Of a DNA stretch of 64,000 bases, positions 1-8,071 are shown one piece after another (position 1 is the first letter of the stretch; every line of letters begins with the position of its first letter). Under the pieces are notes generated by a model. That model searched no databases. It saw nothing but the letters and a program-made list of their open reading frames with translations, and was not told where the DNA came from. Source of the DNA: Oxalobacteraceae bacterium OTU3CINTB1 (lineage in GTDB: Bacteria; Pseudomonadota; Gammaproteobacteria; Burkholderiales; Burkholderiaceae_D); the NCBI GenBank assembly GCA_024123955.1, contig CP099652.1, forward strand, positions 3,348,001 to 3,412,000. Direction: 5' to 3'. The position numbers were made by a program, and so were the translations under genes.

Positions 1-2
1 AC

Positions 3-1343
3 TCGGCCTATTACGATGCGGCCACCGGCAAGCATTTCCTGATCTTCCATACCCGCTTCCCGGAGCGCGGCGAACAGCATCAGGTGCGCGTGCACCAGAT
101 GTTCATGAACGCCGATGGCTGGCCGGTGGTGGCGCCGTACCGTAATTCCAACGAGACGCTGGAGGCGGTCCAGCGCGGATTCGTGTTCGGCGACTATATG
201 TTCGTCAACCACGGCAAGGATATTTCGGCCACCATCAAAAAATCCCGCTTCATCACGCTCAACGCCAACGGCACGATCAGTGGTGCCGTCTCCGGCTCGT
301 GGGCGCTGGTGGGCGCCAACCAGGCCGAGATCAATCTGCCCGGCTCGCCGCCATTCAAGGGCGTGTTCCTCAAACAGTGGGATGAAACCTCGCAAAGCCA
401 TGTGATGACGTTTACGGCGACTTCGCGCGACGGCGTCTCCATCATGGGCAGCCGCCTGGCGCCGCGCAGCGACATGCAGGCGGTGAATGCCATCGCCGAC
501 CAGCTCACGCTGGGCAACACCAACGCCGTCACCGGCGACATGGCCCTGCCGACCAGTGGCGCGCGCGATGCCGTGATCACGTGGACCTCGTCCAACCCGC
601 AGGTATTGAGCAATACCGGACAGGTCACCAGCCCGGCCAGCGATGTGACCGTCACCTTGACGGCGACTATCATCAAGGGGCAGGCGCGGGTGGTCAAGTC
701 GTTCGTCGTGACGGTCCGCAAGGTGGGCGGCATGATCGCCCACTACACCTTCGATGGCAACCTGGGCGATGCGACCGGCGCGTTCGGCGCCGGCACCGTG
801 ATCGGGGCGAAAATCGATGTCGGCGGCGGCAGCCTGGGCTACGAGCCGGGCATGAAGGGCAGCGCCGCCGTGTTCAACGGCGCCAGCGGTGTGCGCCTGC
901 CGAACGGCCTGATCTCCAGCAATACCTACACGGTGGCGATGTGGCTCAAGCCGGCCCAGTTGACCGCGTTCTCCACCACGTTCTTTGGCGCCCGCAACGG
1001 CGAGTCCTGGATCAGCCTGCTGCCGAAGGGCCATGACGGCGTCGGCGGCGCGACCATGCTGTGGTCGGGCACCGCGTGGTACGACGCCGGGCTGGGCATG
1101 AATATCCCGGCCGGACAGTGGTCGCACGTGGCGTTCAGCGTCAAGAACGGCGCCGTCAACATCTACGTCAACGGCGCCAAGCGCTACAGCGGCGTGAACT
1201 TCCCCAACGTGTTCACCACCACCACCGGCGTGTTCGCGCTGGGCGTGAACTGGTGGGATGCGCCGTACAAAGGGTCGATGGACGACCTGCGCATCTACGG
1301 CTCGGCGTTGACGGACGGCGAGATTTCCAGCATCGCGCGCTAG
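3..1343 (+). CDS. GH43 arabinan endo-1,5-alpha-arabinosidase, C-terminal part (5' truncated by window)
   Basis: The frame is already open at base 3, so the protein begins outside the window. The first visible residues (SAYYDAATGKHFLIFHTRFP, then NADGWPVVAPYR) match the end of the five-bladed propeller of bacterial GH43 endo-arabinanases. A small beta domain follows, and then an Ig-like atrophied repeat around residues 155-240 of the visible part (AVITWTSSNPQVLS). A LamG/concanavalin-like jelly roll closes the protein (MIAHYTFDGNLGDATG, later DDLRIYGSALTDGEI). It is probably secreted and cuts arabinan backbones, with the LamG domain binding sugar. Catalytic residues lie upstream and cannot be checked. 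A sugar mutarotase gene follows, in keeping with a pentose or hexose utilisation locus extending to the left. Confidence 0.85.
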   Translation, partial: SAYYDAATGKHFLIFHTRFPERGEQHQVRVHQMFMNADGWPVVAPYRNSNETLEAVQRGFVFGDYMFVNHGKDISATIKKSRFITLNANGTISGAVSGSWALVGANQAEINLPGSPPFKGVFLKQWDETSQSHVMTFTATSRDGVSIMGSRLAPRSDMQAVNAIADQLTLGNTNAVTGDMALPTSGARDAVITWTSSNPQVLSNTGQVTSPASDVTVTLTATIIKGQARVVKSFVVTVRKVGGMIAHYTFDGNLGDATGAFGAGTVIGAKIDVGGGSLGYEPGMKGSAAVFNGASGVRLPNGLISSNTYTVAMWLKPAQLTAFSTTFFGARNGESWISLLPKGHDGVGGATMLWSGTAWYDAGLGMNIPAGQWSHVAFSVKNGAVNIYVNGAKRYSGVNFPNVFTTTTGVFALGVNWWDAPYKGSMDDLRIYGSALTDGEISSIAR

Positions 1344-1415
1344 GCCTGGGACTTTTTTATGCTGAGCCTGCCCTCCCGGGCGCCGAATGGCCGGCTCAGC
1401 AATTATCATAGGCAT

Positions 1416-1445
1416 GGCCGGCACCCGCCGGCCGCCTCCTTTTTA
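1416..1445 (+). terminator. Hairpin with T-run after the GH43 gene
   Basis: GGCCGGC (1416-1422), loop ACCC and GCCGGCC (1427-1433) form a perfect 7-bp stem. A pyrimidine stretch ending in five T follows (1440-1444). This is a plausible intrinsic terminator for the GH43 gene, although it ends only about 20 bases before galM. Confidence 0.45.
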
Positions 1446-1464
1446 ACGGACACATCACCTACAC

Positions 1465-2646
1465 ATGACTATTTCCACCAGACCCGCCAAGATTTTCCTG
1501 CTCAGTACCCTGGTCGGCCTCAGCGCCTGCAGCCAGACGCCATCCCGCGACGACGCCGCTGCTTCGGGCGTATCGCTGTCGCGCATGCCCTTCGGCACGC
1601 TGTCCAATGGCGCCAAGGTTGAAGCCATCACCCTGAAGAACGCCGGCGGGCTGTCGGCCACGCTCATTTCCTACGGCGCCACCGTGCAGAGCCTGCGCTT
1701 CCCGGACAAGCAGGGCAACGCCGCCGATGTGGCGGTCGGCTACGACACCCTGGCCGGCTACGAGACGACCCCGGGCTTCACCAACGTGACCGTGGGCCGC
1801 TACGCCAACCGCATCGCCAACGGCACGTTCGCCATCGACGGCAAGAAGTTCGCGCTGGCGGTCAACGAGGCGCCCAATACGCTGCACGGTGGCGCGATCG
1901 GCTGGGACAAGCGCAACTGGGTGGTCAAGAGTGTCGAACAGACGGCTGAAAAAGCGTCGGTGACGTTCACCTTGACGTCGCCCGATGGCGACCAGGGCTT
2001 CCCGGGTACCGTCGTCGCCGACGTGACGTACGAACTCAATAACAAGAACGACCTGACCATCCGCTACGGCGCCAAGACCGACAAGCCGACGGTGGTCAAC
2101 CTGACCTGGCACAGCATGCTCAACCTGTCTGGCATCCCGGCCACGCGCCTGGCCACCGACGCCGAGGTGACCATCGAATCGGACGCCATCCTGCCGGTGA
2201 ATAAAACGCTGATCCCGACCGGACAGCCGTTGCCGGTGGCCGGCACGCCGTTCGACTTCCGCACCCCCGGCGTTGTGACCGAGCGCGTGCGCATGCAGCA
2301 CCCGCAGCTGGCGCTGGCCAACGGCGGCATCGACCACAACTACATCCTGCGCGGCGGAAAGACGGCCGAACCCAAGCCGGCCGTCAAGATCGAGGACCGC
2401 GCCTCCGGACGTGGCCTGACCATCGCCACCACCGAGCCGGGCATGCAGGTCTACACCGGCAATTTCCTGAAGGGCGAGATCACCGGCAAGGGCGGCCAGA
2501 AGCTGACCAAGTACCAGTCGATCAGCTTCGAGGCGCAGGGCTATCCCGACAGCCCGAACCAGCCGGCGTTCCCGACCACCCGCGTGGACCCGGGCCGCGA
2601 CTATGCGCAGACCACGGTGCTGCATTTCTATACCCTCGGTAAGTAA
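1465..2646 (+). CDS. galM: Aldose 1-epimerase (galactose mutarotase), lipoprotein
   Basis: This 393-residue protein interconverts alpha and beta anomers of aldoses. Family signatures are all present: VGRYANRIANGTF near residue 110, the catalytic-histidine motif NLTWHSMLNLSG, GIDHNYIL, and SFEAQGYPDSPN carrying the catalytic glutamate near the C-terminus. The N-terminus is a lipoprotein signal with lipobox LSAC at about residues 19-22, so it is likely anchored in the periplasm rather than cytoplasmic like Escherichia coli GalM. That suits processing of sugars released by secreted glycosidases such as the upstream GH43. No strong ribosome site precedes the ATG; the start is supported by the signal peptide. 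Confidence 0.9.
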   Translation: MTISTRPAKIFLLSTLVGLSACSQTPSRDDAAASGVSLSRMPFGTLSNGAKVEAITLKNAGGLSATLISYGATVQSLRFPDKQGNAADVAVGYDTLAGYETTPGFTNVTVGRYANRIANGTFAIDGKKFALAVNEAPNTLHGGAIGWDKRNWVVKSVEQTAEKASVTFTLTSPDGDQGFPGTVVADVTYELNNKNDLTIRYGAKTDKPTVVNLTWHSMLNLSGIPATRLATDAEVTIESDAILPVNKTLIPTGQPLPVAGTPFDFRTPGVVTERVRMQHPQLALANGGIDHNYILRGGKTAEPKPAVKIEDRASGRGLTIATTEPGMQVYTGNFLKGEITGKGGQKLTKYQSISFEAQGYPDSPNQPAFPTTRVDPGRDYAQTTVLHFYTLGK

Positions 2647-2650
2647 ACCC

Positions 2651-2716
2651 AACGGGGCGCCGCCATCCGGCGGCGCGCCCCTGAACGGGGCGCCGCCATC
2701 CGGCGGCGCGCCCCTG
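2651..2716. terminator. Exact tandem duplication of a 33-bp terminator-like hairpin
   Basis: Two identical 33-base units (2651-2683 and 2684-2716) lie head to tail between the convergent galM and SDR genes. Each unit can fold as GGGGCGCCGCC, loop ATCC, and a GGCGGCG...CCCC arm with a two-base bulge. There is no T-run on either strand, so a Rho-independent role is uncertain. A bidirectional RNA 3' end structure is the likeliest job. Confidence 0.6.
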
Positions 2717-2728
2717 TCTACCGGTGAC

Positions 2729-3478
2729 TTACAGCTGGCTCATGCCGCCGTCGATGATCAGCTCGGTGCCGACGACGAAGGCGGCCTCGGGCGACGAGAG
2801 GTAGAGCACCGCGCCGGCGATCTCGTCCGCCGTACCGAAACGTTTCAACGGGATCTGTTGCGCGATGCCAGCGGCCATGTCGTTCAGTTGCGCGTCGGGC
2901 AGGCCGAGGCGGCCATACAAAGGCGTCGACACCGGCCCGGGGCTGATCACGTTGACGCGCGCGCCACGCTGGATCAGCTCGGCCGACAGCGTCTTGGCGA
3001 ACGAGATCAGGGCGGCCTTGCTGGCGGCGTAGACCGACGAGTTGGGCATGCCGATGTGGGCGTTGATCGAACCGTTCAGCACTACCGCGGCGCCGCGATT
3101 GAACAGCGGCGTCAACGCCTGGATCGTGAAATAGGCGCCTTTGACATTGACGTTGAAGGTGTTGTCCCACAGCGCTTCGTCGATGTCGTCGAACGGCGCG
3201 AATTTGGCCACACCCGCGTTAAGGAACAGCGCGTCGAGCGTGATGCCTTTTTCCTTTAGCGTGGCGGCCAGCAGTGCGGCATCCTTGATATCGCCCTGGT
3301 CGTTACGCACGGCGATCGCGGCGCCGCCCAACTGCTGGCGAGCCGCTTCCAGCGTGACCGGATCGCGTCCGGTGATGACAACGCGCGCGCCTTCATTGGC
3401 AAATTGCAGGGCAGTCGCTAAGCCGATGCCGCTATTGCCGCCGGTGACGAGGACTGTTTTGTTTTCAAAGCGTTTCAT
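2729..3478 (-). CDS. SDR family NAD(P)-dependent oxidoreductase
   Basis: This is a classical short-chain dehydrogenase of 249 residues. It has the cofactor motif TGGNSGIG near the N-terminus, NAG near residue 90, the catalytic Tyr-x3-Lys in SSVYAASKAA, and the family C-terminal ending ELIIDGGMSQL. I chose the ATG at 3478 because GGAG lies eight bases upstream and the cofactor motif then begins at the usual distance; the frame is open further, to 3538, without a ribosome site. Substrate is unknown. It is transcribed divergently from a LysR gene 110 bases away, the usual arrangement for a regulator and its target. Confidence 0.9.
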   Translation of the reverse strand: MKRFENKTVLVTGGNSGIGLATALQFANEGARVVITGRDPVTLEAARQQLGGAAIAVRNDQGDIKDAALLAATLKEKGITLDALFLNAGVAKFAPFDDIDEALWDNTFNVNVKGAYFTIQALTPLFNRGAAVVLNGSINAHIGMPNSSVYAASKAALISFAKTLSAELIQRGARVNVISPGPVSTPLYGRLGLPDAQLNDMAAGIAQQIPLKRFGTADEIAGAVLYLSSPEAAFVVGTELIIDGGMSQL

Positions 3479-3560
3479 GGTGGTTCTCCAAAAGAGTGGG
3501 TGTGAAATCACTATAGGATTAATGATCCGAGCAATCAAAGCCTTGCTTGTTGGTGATATA

Positions 3561-3575
3561 TTCAGGTTTTCTGAA
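3561..3575. promoter_or_regulatory. Inverted repeat in the SDR/LysR divergent promoter
   Basis: TTCAG-N5-CTGAA lies 14 bases before the LysR start codon. Position and symmetry suit an autoregulatory LysR site, but the arms are short and the spacing is less than the typical T-N11-A box. Confidence 0.3.
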
Positions 3576-3588
3576 GATTGGAGGCGCT

Positions 3589-4494
3589 ATGGACAGGTTG
3601 CGAGCGATGGAAGTGTTCGTGGAGGTGGTGCGCAAGAACGGCTTCGCGCGGGCGGCCGACGCGCTCGATACATCGCCGGCGAATGTCACGCGCATCATCG
3701 CCGATCTGGAAAGCCACCTCGGCACGCGGCTGCTGAACCGCAGTTCGCGCAAGATGTCGCTGACCGAGAGCGGCGACGCGCTCTACGAGCGTGCCAAGAC
3801 CATCGTCGAGGATATGGCCGAGGTCGAAGCGATCGCGTCGTCGACGTCGATGACGCCGCGCGGCCTGCTGCGGCTGAACGCGCCGCTCAGTTTTGGCGTG
3901 CTGCAGCTGGCGCCGCTGTGGGGCAAGTTCATGGACCTGCATCCCGGCGTCGAACTGGAGGTGGCCTTGAGCGACCGCGTGGTCGATATCGTCGAGGAGG
4001 GCTATGACCTGGCGATTCGCATCTCGCGCTCCGGCTCGGCGTCGCATGCGGCGCGCAAGCTGGCCACGTCGCAAAATATCTGCTGCGCCGCGCCGGCCTA
4101 CCTCGAAAAACACGGCGTGCCCAAGGTGCCGCAAGACTTGGCCGCGCACCGCTGCATCGGCTACCGTTACGCGGCAACCGCCGACGAGTGGCACTTCAGC
4201 AATCCGCAGGGACAGCCGGACATGGTCAAGGTCAGTTGCGCGTTGCATACCAATAACGGTGACACGGCCCGCTCTGTGGCGGTCGCCGGCGGCGGCGTCA
4301 TCTGGCAGCCGACCTTTTTGATCGGCGCGGACTTGAAGGCCGGGAGGTTGGTGCGCGTCTTGCCGGACTATTCTTTGCCCGACATCGACGTGCTGGCGGT
4401 GTATCCCAGCCGGCGCCACCTGAGCGCCAAAGTGCGCGTGATGATCGACTTCCTGGCGGGCGAATTTTCAGGCATCCCACCTTGGGATCGATAA
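3589..4494 (+). CDS. LysR family transcriptional regulator
   Basis: This 301-residue LysR regulator has an N-terminal winged HTH at about residues 1-60 (MDRLRAMEVFVEVVRKNGF, with RAADALDTSPANVTR as the helix-turn-helix). A type 2 periplasmic-binding-fold effector domain follows, at about 90-295. The start at 3589 is supported by GGAGG five bases upstream; an earlier in-frame ATG at 3547 has no ribosome site. The divergent SDR gene is its probable target. The sequence resembles the CrgA/DsdC-like group that often controls oxidoreductases. The effector is unknown. Confidence 0.9.
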   Translation: MDRLRAMEVFVEVVRKNGFARAADALDTSPANVTRIIADLESHLGTRLLNRSSRKMSLTESGDALYERAKTIVEDMAEVEAIASSTSMTPRGLLRLNAPLSFGVLQLAPLWGKFMDLHPGVELEVALSDRVVDIVEEGYDLAIRISRSGSASHAARKLATSQNICCAAPAYLEKHGVPKVPQDLAAHRCIGYRYAATADEWHFSNPQGQPDMVKVSCALHTNNGDTARSVAVAGGGVIWQPTFLIGADLKAGRLVRVLPDYSLPDIDVLAVYPSRRHLSAKVRVMIDFLAGEFSGIPPWDR

Positions 4495-4561
4495 GCCGAT
4501 CGCAGGAATTCCTATAAAAATCAAAGACTTGAAGGAACTTCGCTTACCCGTGATTTTTAAG

Positions 4562-4573
4562 ATTGTATAAAAT
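4562..4573. promoter_or_regulatory. Candidate GntR/FCD operator upstream of the DapA-family gene
   Basis: ATTGTATAAAAT is close to the palindrome ATTGTATACAAT typical of FCD-type GntR sites. It lies 66 bases before the ATG at 4640 and may overlap the -10 region. A related AT-rich word, GTATAAATTAT read on the minus strand, lies at 5629-5639 before the GntR gene itself. Confidence 0.35.
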
Positions 4574-4639
4574 ATCCAAAAGGATTATGATTCGTGGGTC
4601 CGTTTTACCCACTCCCAACGCCTATCTAAAGGAAGCACC

Positions 4640-5584
4640 ATGAGCGACAACATCTTCACCGGCACCATTCCGGCCCTGATGACCCCATGCACCCCCGAGC
4701 GCACCCCCGACTTCGACGCGCTGGTGAAGAAGGGCCGCGAGCTGGTCGACCTCGGCATGAGCGCGGTGGTGTATTGCGGTTCGATGGGCGACTGGCCGCT
4801 GCTTACCGAAGCGCAGCGCCAGGAAGGCGTGGCGCGCCTGGTCGCGGCCGGCGTTCCGACCATCGTCGGCACCGGCGCGGTCAACTCGAAAGAAGCGGTG
4901 TCGCACGCAGCGCACGCGGCCAAGGTGGGCGCGAGCGGCCTGATGGTGATTCCACGCGTGCTGTCGCGCGGCGCCTCGCCGGCCGCGCAGAAGGCGCACT
5001 TCGAAGCCGTCCTGTCGGCCGCGCCGAAGCTGCCGAGCGTGATCTACAACAGCCCGTACTACGGTTTCGCCACGCGCGCCGACCTGTTCTTCGAACTGCG
5101 CGCCAAGCATTCCAACCTGATCGGCTTCAAGGAATTCGGCGGCGCGGTCGATCTGCGCTACGCGGCCGAGCACATCACCAGCCAGGACGAGAACGTCACG
5201 CTGATGGCCGGCGTCGACACCCAGGTGTTCCACGGCTTCGTCAATTGCGGCGCCACCGGAGCGATCACCGGCATCGGCAACGCGCTTCCGCGCGAAGTGC
5301 TGCAACTGGTCGCGCTGTGCCGCAAGGCTGCCGAGGGCGACGTTACGGCACGGCGCCAGGCGCGCGAGCTGGAATCGGCGCTGGCCGTGCTGTCGTCGTT
5401 CGACGAAGGCACCGACCTTGTGCTGTTCTACAAGTATCTGATGGTGCTCAACGGCGACAAGGAATACACCTTGCACTTCAACGAGACCGATGTGCTGAGC
5501 GACAGCCAGCGCCGCTACGCCGAGATCCAGTACGGCCTGTTCCGCACCTGGTACGCCGGCTGGTCGAAAGAGGTCGCCGCCTGA
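4640..5584 (+). CDS. DapA-family aldolase/deaminase (dihydrodipicolinate synthase family)
   Basis: This is a 314-residue TIM-barrel enzyme of the N-acetylneuraminate lyase/DHDPS superfamily. The Schiff-base lysine is K164 in LIGFKEFGG and the conserved tyrosine Y136 in IYNSPYYG. The substrate-carboxylate loop is CGSMGDWPLL near residue 46, which differs from the G-T-T-G-E of true DapA, so this is not lysine biosynthesis. Closely similar proteins in rhizobia and pseudomonads sit in hydroxyproline catabolism clusters as pyrroline-4-hydroxy-2-carboxylate deaminase. That assignment is inference here, because no other hydroxyproline gene is nearby. AAGGAAG precedes the ATG by six bases. The next gene is a GntR/FCD regulator, probably its controller. 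Confidence 0.85.
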   Translation: MSDNIFTGTIPALMTPCTPERTPDFDALVKKGRELVDLGMSAVVYCGSMGDWPLLTEAQRQEGVARLVAAGVPTIVGTGAVNSKEAVSHAAHAAKVGASGLMVIPRVLSRGASPAAQKAHFEAVLSAAPKLPSVIYNSPYYGFATRADLFFELRAKHSNLIGFKEFGGAVDLRYAAEHITSQDENVTLMAGVDTQVFHGFVNCGATGAITGIGNALPREVLQLVALCRKAAEGDVTARRQARELESALAVLSSFDEGTDLVLFYKYLMVLNGDKEYTLHFNETDVLSDSQRRYAEIQYGLFRTWYAGWSKEVAA

Positions 5585-5690
5585 GGTTTCCAACGGCGCG
5601 CGCCGGTAATTTACGGCGGGGCGACAATATAATTTATACTGCCGCCTGCAAAGTCCGGCGCCTGCCCGGATAGCTGACCGAAAGCCCGCC

Positions 5691-6392
5691 ATGAGTTCCA
5701 CCGCCACTGCCGCCAACAAGGCCGCCGCCCCGCGTTTTGCGGTGACCACCGTCGCCGAGCAGGCGGCGGACGCGTTGCGCCGCAAGATCATGGCCGGCGA
5801 CCTGCCGGAAGGATTCCAGCTGCGCCAGGACGCGCTGGCGGCCGAATTCGGCATCAGCCGGATTCCCGTGCGCGAAGCGCTGGTGCAACTCGAGGGCGAG
5901 GGCCTGGTCAGGATCGTTCCCCACAAGGGGGCGGTGGTGTCCGAACTGTCGATCGCCGAGATCAATGAATTATTCATGTTGCGCGGCTTGCTCGAGCCGC
6001 TGCTGCTGAAAAAGTCCGCGCCCAAGCTCACCGCCGCCGACTTTGCGGAAATCGACGCCATCCTCGCCGAGTACAAACAAGAATTACACACGCAACATCC
6101 GACCCGCTGGGGCGAGCTGAACACGCGGCTGCACGACTTGCTGATGTCGCGCGCCGAACAGCCGCGCACCTTGGCCATCGTCACCAGCCTGTTGCAGCAG
6201 ACCGACCGCTACACGCGACTGCAATTGTCGCTGAGCGCCGAAAGCTGCCGGCGCGCGGAGGAAGAGCACGCCGAACTCGTGCGCCTATGCAAAGTCGGCG
6301 AGGTGAGGGCGGCGGCTAGCCTGTTGAAGCGGCACATCGAGCACGCCGCCGCCGAGCTGGAGCGCTTCATCGTCTCGCGCCGGCGGGTGTAG
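5691..6392 (+). CDS. GntR family transcriptional regulator, FCD domain
   Basis: This 233-residue regulator has an N-terminal winged HTH at about residues 20-85 (LRQDALAAEFGISRIPVREAL). The FadR-type helical FCD domain spans about 95-220 and contains the spaced acidic and histidine residues that bind metal (RLHDLL, EHAELV, LKRHIEHA). FCD regulators usually sense small organic acids. It follows the DapA-family gene by 106 bases in the same direction and presumably controls it. The ribosome site is weak. The start is placed where the HTH sits at the normal distance from the N-terminus. Confidence 0.9.
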   Translation: MSSTATAANKAAAPRFAVTTVAEQAADALRRKIMAGDLPEGFQLRQDALAAEFGISRIPVREALVQLEGEGLVRIVPHKGAVVSELSIAEINELFMLRGLLEPLLLKKSAPKLTAADFAEIDAILAEYKQELHTQHPTRWGELNTRLHDLLMSRAEQPRTLAIVTSLLQQTDRYTRLQLSLSAESCRRAEEEHAELVRLCKVGEVRAAASLLKRHIEHAAAELERFIVSRRRV

Positions 6393-6409
6393 GGCGACAA
6401 AAGTCGCCC
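6392..6409 (+). terminator. Short hairpin after the GntR gene
   Basis: GGGCGAC (6392-6398), loop of four A, GTCGCCC (6403-6409): a perfect 7-bp stem starting at the stop codon. There is no T-run, so termination would be weak or Rho-dependent. Confidence 0.4.
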
Positions 6410-6492
6410 GAGCGGCATCCATTTGATTCTGTCTCAACCTGCGCGTCATCACATTGACTCAAAATCCCGTATAGGCTGTGCGAAAACCCATG

Positions 6493-6539
6493 CTTGCAAT
6501 GAGGTTGTCACTTGACAACCTCATTGCAAGTCTTATACT
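6493..6539 (+). promoter_or_regulatory. Perfect 18-bp-arm palindrome overlapping a near-consensus promoter
   Basis: CTTGCAATGAGGTTGTCA (6493-6510) and its exact reverse complement (6513-6530) are separated by two bases. The right arm contains a consensus -35 box TTGACA (6512-6517). A -10 box TATACT follows at 6534-6539 after 16 bases. Any protein bound to the palindrome would block RNA polymerase, the classic layout of an autoregulated toxin-antitoxin operator. The first gene starts at 6551. Confidence 0.8.
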
Positions 6540-6550
6540 GGAGACCACTA

Positions 6551-6826
6551 ATGGTCCGTCCGTCCCATCCCAAAAATGAAATTGAGCGTGCTCTTCGGCA
6601 CGCTGAAAGGCAAGGATGGCGGGTTGAGGTTGGCCGCGGCCATGCTTGGGGACGCATTTACTGTCCGTACAACGATCGCGAGTGCCGCTGCGGCGAATTC
6701 TGTATCACATCCGTATGGAGCACGCCGAAGAATCCTGGCAATCACGCGCGTGCCCTGCGGCGTGTCGTCGATGGTTGCACGGCGCGCCGCAAGGAACAGC
6801 AAGCCACCAACGATGCCGAGGATTGA
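6551..6826 (+). CDS. HicA-like small protein, putative toxin
   Basis: This is a 91-residue basic protein. The stretch ALRHAERQGWRVEVG then GHAWGRIYCP follows the HicA pattern: a helix ending in GW, a strand, then a Gly-His motif where HicA keeps its catalytic histidine. ITSVWSTPKNPGNHARALRR matches the final strand, a turn with a Pro, and the terminal helix. It differs from HicA by a cysteine-rich insert (YNDRECRCGEFC) and extra length. If the fold is right it would be an RNA-cleaving or RNA-binding toxin. GGAG lies seven bases before the ATG. The next gene starts three bases after the stop, so the two are translationally coupled. Family membership is pattern-based and not certain. Confidence 0.65.
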   Translation: MVRPSHPKNEIERALRHAERQGWRVEVGRGHAWGRIYCPYNDRECRCGEFCITSVWSTPKNPGNHARALRRVVDGCTARRKEQQATNDAED

Positions 6827-6829
6827 CAA

Positions 6830-7348
6830 ATGGAATATATCTTTACGTTGAAGTATCAGCTGGCAGATGATGATCGTGATGCCGATGGGTTGGTCGAGCG
6901 CCTGGGCCAGCAGGGCTGCGACGATGCCTTGGTCGGGATCGGTCAGCCGGGCCGGCTGGCGCTGGAATTCACACGCGACGCGGACAACGCGGAGGCTGCC
7001 GTGCGTAGCGCACTGGCCGACGTGCGCAGAGCTATCCCTTCGGCGACGTTGACCGAGGTCGCTCCGGATCTGGTTGGATTGACGGACGTGGCTGAATTAG
7101 TGGGTGTGTCGCGGCAAAACATGCGCAAGCTGATGTTGACCTACCCGGGCAGTTTCCCGGCACCGGTACATGAAGGTAGTTCTTCGATCTGGCATTTAGC
7201 GGACGTGTTGGCTTGGCTGCATACCAAGGGCGGCTACTCGTTGACGCAAGATGTGCTCGAAGTGGCAAACGTCGCGCTGCAGGTCAACGTGGCGAAGGAA
7301 GGGAAGCGGTTATTGCGCTGCGGTTGCCAGGATTCTGATATGGCATGA
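6830..7348 (+). CDS. HTH DNA-binding partner of the HicA-like protein, putative antitoxin
   Basis: This 172-residue protein has two parts. Residues 1-75 form an alpha-beta domain (MEYIFTLKYQL, GRLALEFTRDADNAEAAV) that could correspond to a reduced HicB-like fold. Residues 80-140 are an excisionase/MerR-like helix-turn-helix (LTDVAELVGVSRQNMRKLM) followed by a wing ending IWHLADVLAWL. Its ribosome site lies inside the end of the upstream gene. A DNA-binding protein coupled to a small toxin-like protein, behind a perfect palindrome, points to an autorepressing antitoxin. I do not recognise a named family for the full-length protein. Confidence 0.65.
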   Translation: MEYIFTLKYQLADDDRDADGLVERLGQQGCDDALVGIGQPGRLALEFTRDADNAEAAVRSALADVRRAIPSATLTEVAPDLVGLTDVAELVGVSRQNMRKLMLTYPGSFPAPVHEGSSSIWHLADVLAWLHTKGGYSLTQDVLEVANVALQVNVAKEGKRLLRCGCQDSDMA

Positions 7349-7379
7349 TTGGAGTTCTATCAATTCTCTAAGGCCAGGC

Positions 7380-8057
7380 ATGACCATCACCCACCTCATC
7401 TCCGACTGCGACGGCGTGCTGGTCGACAGCGAAGCCATCGCCCTGCAGGCATTGGCCGACTTTCTGGCGCCGATCGCCGGCGACCGCGAGCGCGTGTTGC
7501 CGCTGATTCGTCCCCGGCTGGGCCTGAAACTCGAAGCGCTGGTGCTGGGCGTTTGCGCCGAGTTGGTCCTGCCGGAACCGAGCGTCGCCGACCTGGCCGT
7601 CATGCGCGGCGTGGTCGAGGCCGAATGCGACCGCAAGGCCGAGCCGGTGCCCGGCGTCGAGGCCGCGTTGCGCGCCATCGCGCTGCCCAAGGCCGTCGCC
7701 AGCAACAGCCGCCTGGTGCGCGTGCAGGGTTTGCTGGAGCGCACCGGATTGATCTCCTTGTTCGACGGCGGCCTCTACACGGCCGATATCGCCGGCCGGC
7801 CGAAACCCGATCCGGCGGTCTACCTGTTGGCGGCGGCCGGCATGGGCGCCCGCGCGGCCGACTGCGTCGTCGTCGAGGACAGCATCACCGGTGTGCACGC
7901 GGCCGTGGCGGCCGGCGCCGTTGTACTGGGCTTCACCGGCGGCCCGCACAGCCCGCCGGACCAGGCCGATCGGCTGCGCGCGGCGGGCGCCCGGCTCGTG
8001 TTCGGTTCGATGGCGGAATTGCCGGGTTTGGTGGAGGGATTGCGTCGGCAGTCTTGA
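7380..8057 (+). CDS. HAD superfamily hydrolase, subfamily IA (beta-phosphoglucomutase/phosphatase type)
   Basis: A 225-residue haloacid dehalogenase-like enzyme with all four motifs. Motif I is DCDGVLVDSE near residue 9 (nucleophile and acid/base aspartates). Motif II is SNSR near 105, motif III is the lysine in GRPKPDP, and motif IV is VVEDSITG. The helical cap between motifs I and II is of the C1 type. It most likely dephosphorylates a small sugar phosphate, but substrate cannot be read from sequence. The start at 7380 places motif I at the usual distance; AAGG lies eight bases upstream. It is convergent with the PhyH gene, 14 bases apart. Confidence 0.85.
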   Translation: MTITHLISDCDGVLVDSEAIALQALADFLAPIAGDRERVLPLIRPRLGLKLEALVLGVCAELVLPEPSVADLAVMRGVVEAECDRKAEPVPGVEAALRAIALPKAVASNSRLVRVQGLLERTGLISLFDGGLYTADIAGRPKPDPAVYLLAAAGMGARAADCVVVEDSITGVHAAVAAGAVVLGFTGGPHSPPDQADRLRAAGARLVFGSMAELPGLVEGLRRQS

Positions 8058-8071
8058 GCACGCCCGCGCGC

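Noticed and set aside
1361..1400. GCTGAGCC ... GGCTCAGC inverted repeat after the GH43 gene considered as a terminator
   Set aside because: The loop is 24 bases and the T-run lies before, not after, the stem. The hairpin at 1416-1433 is better placed.
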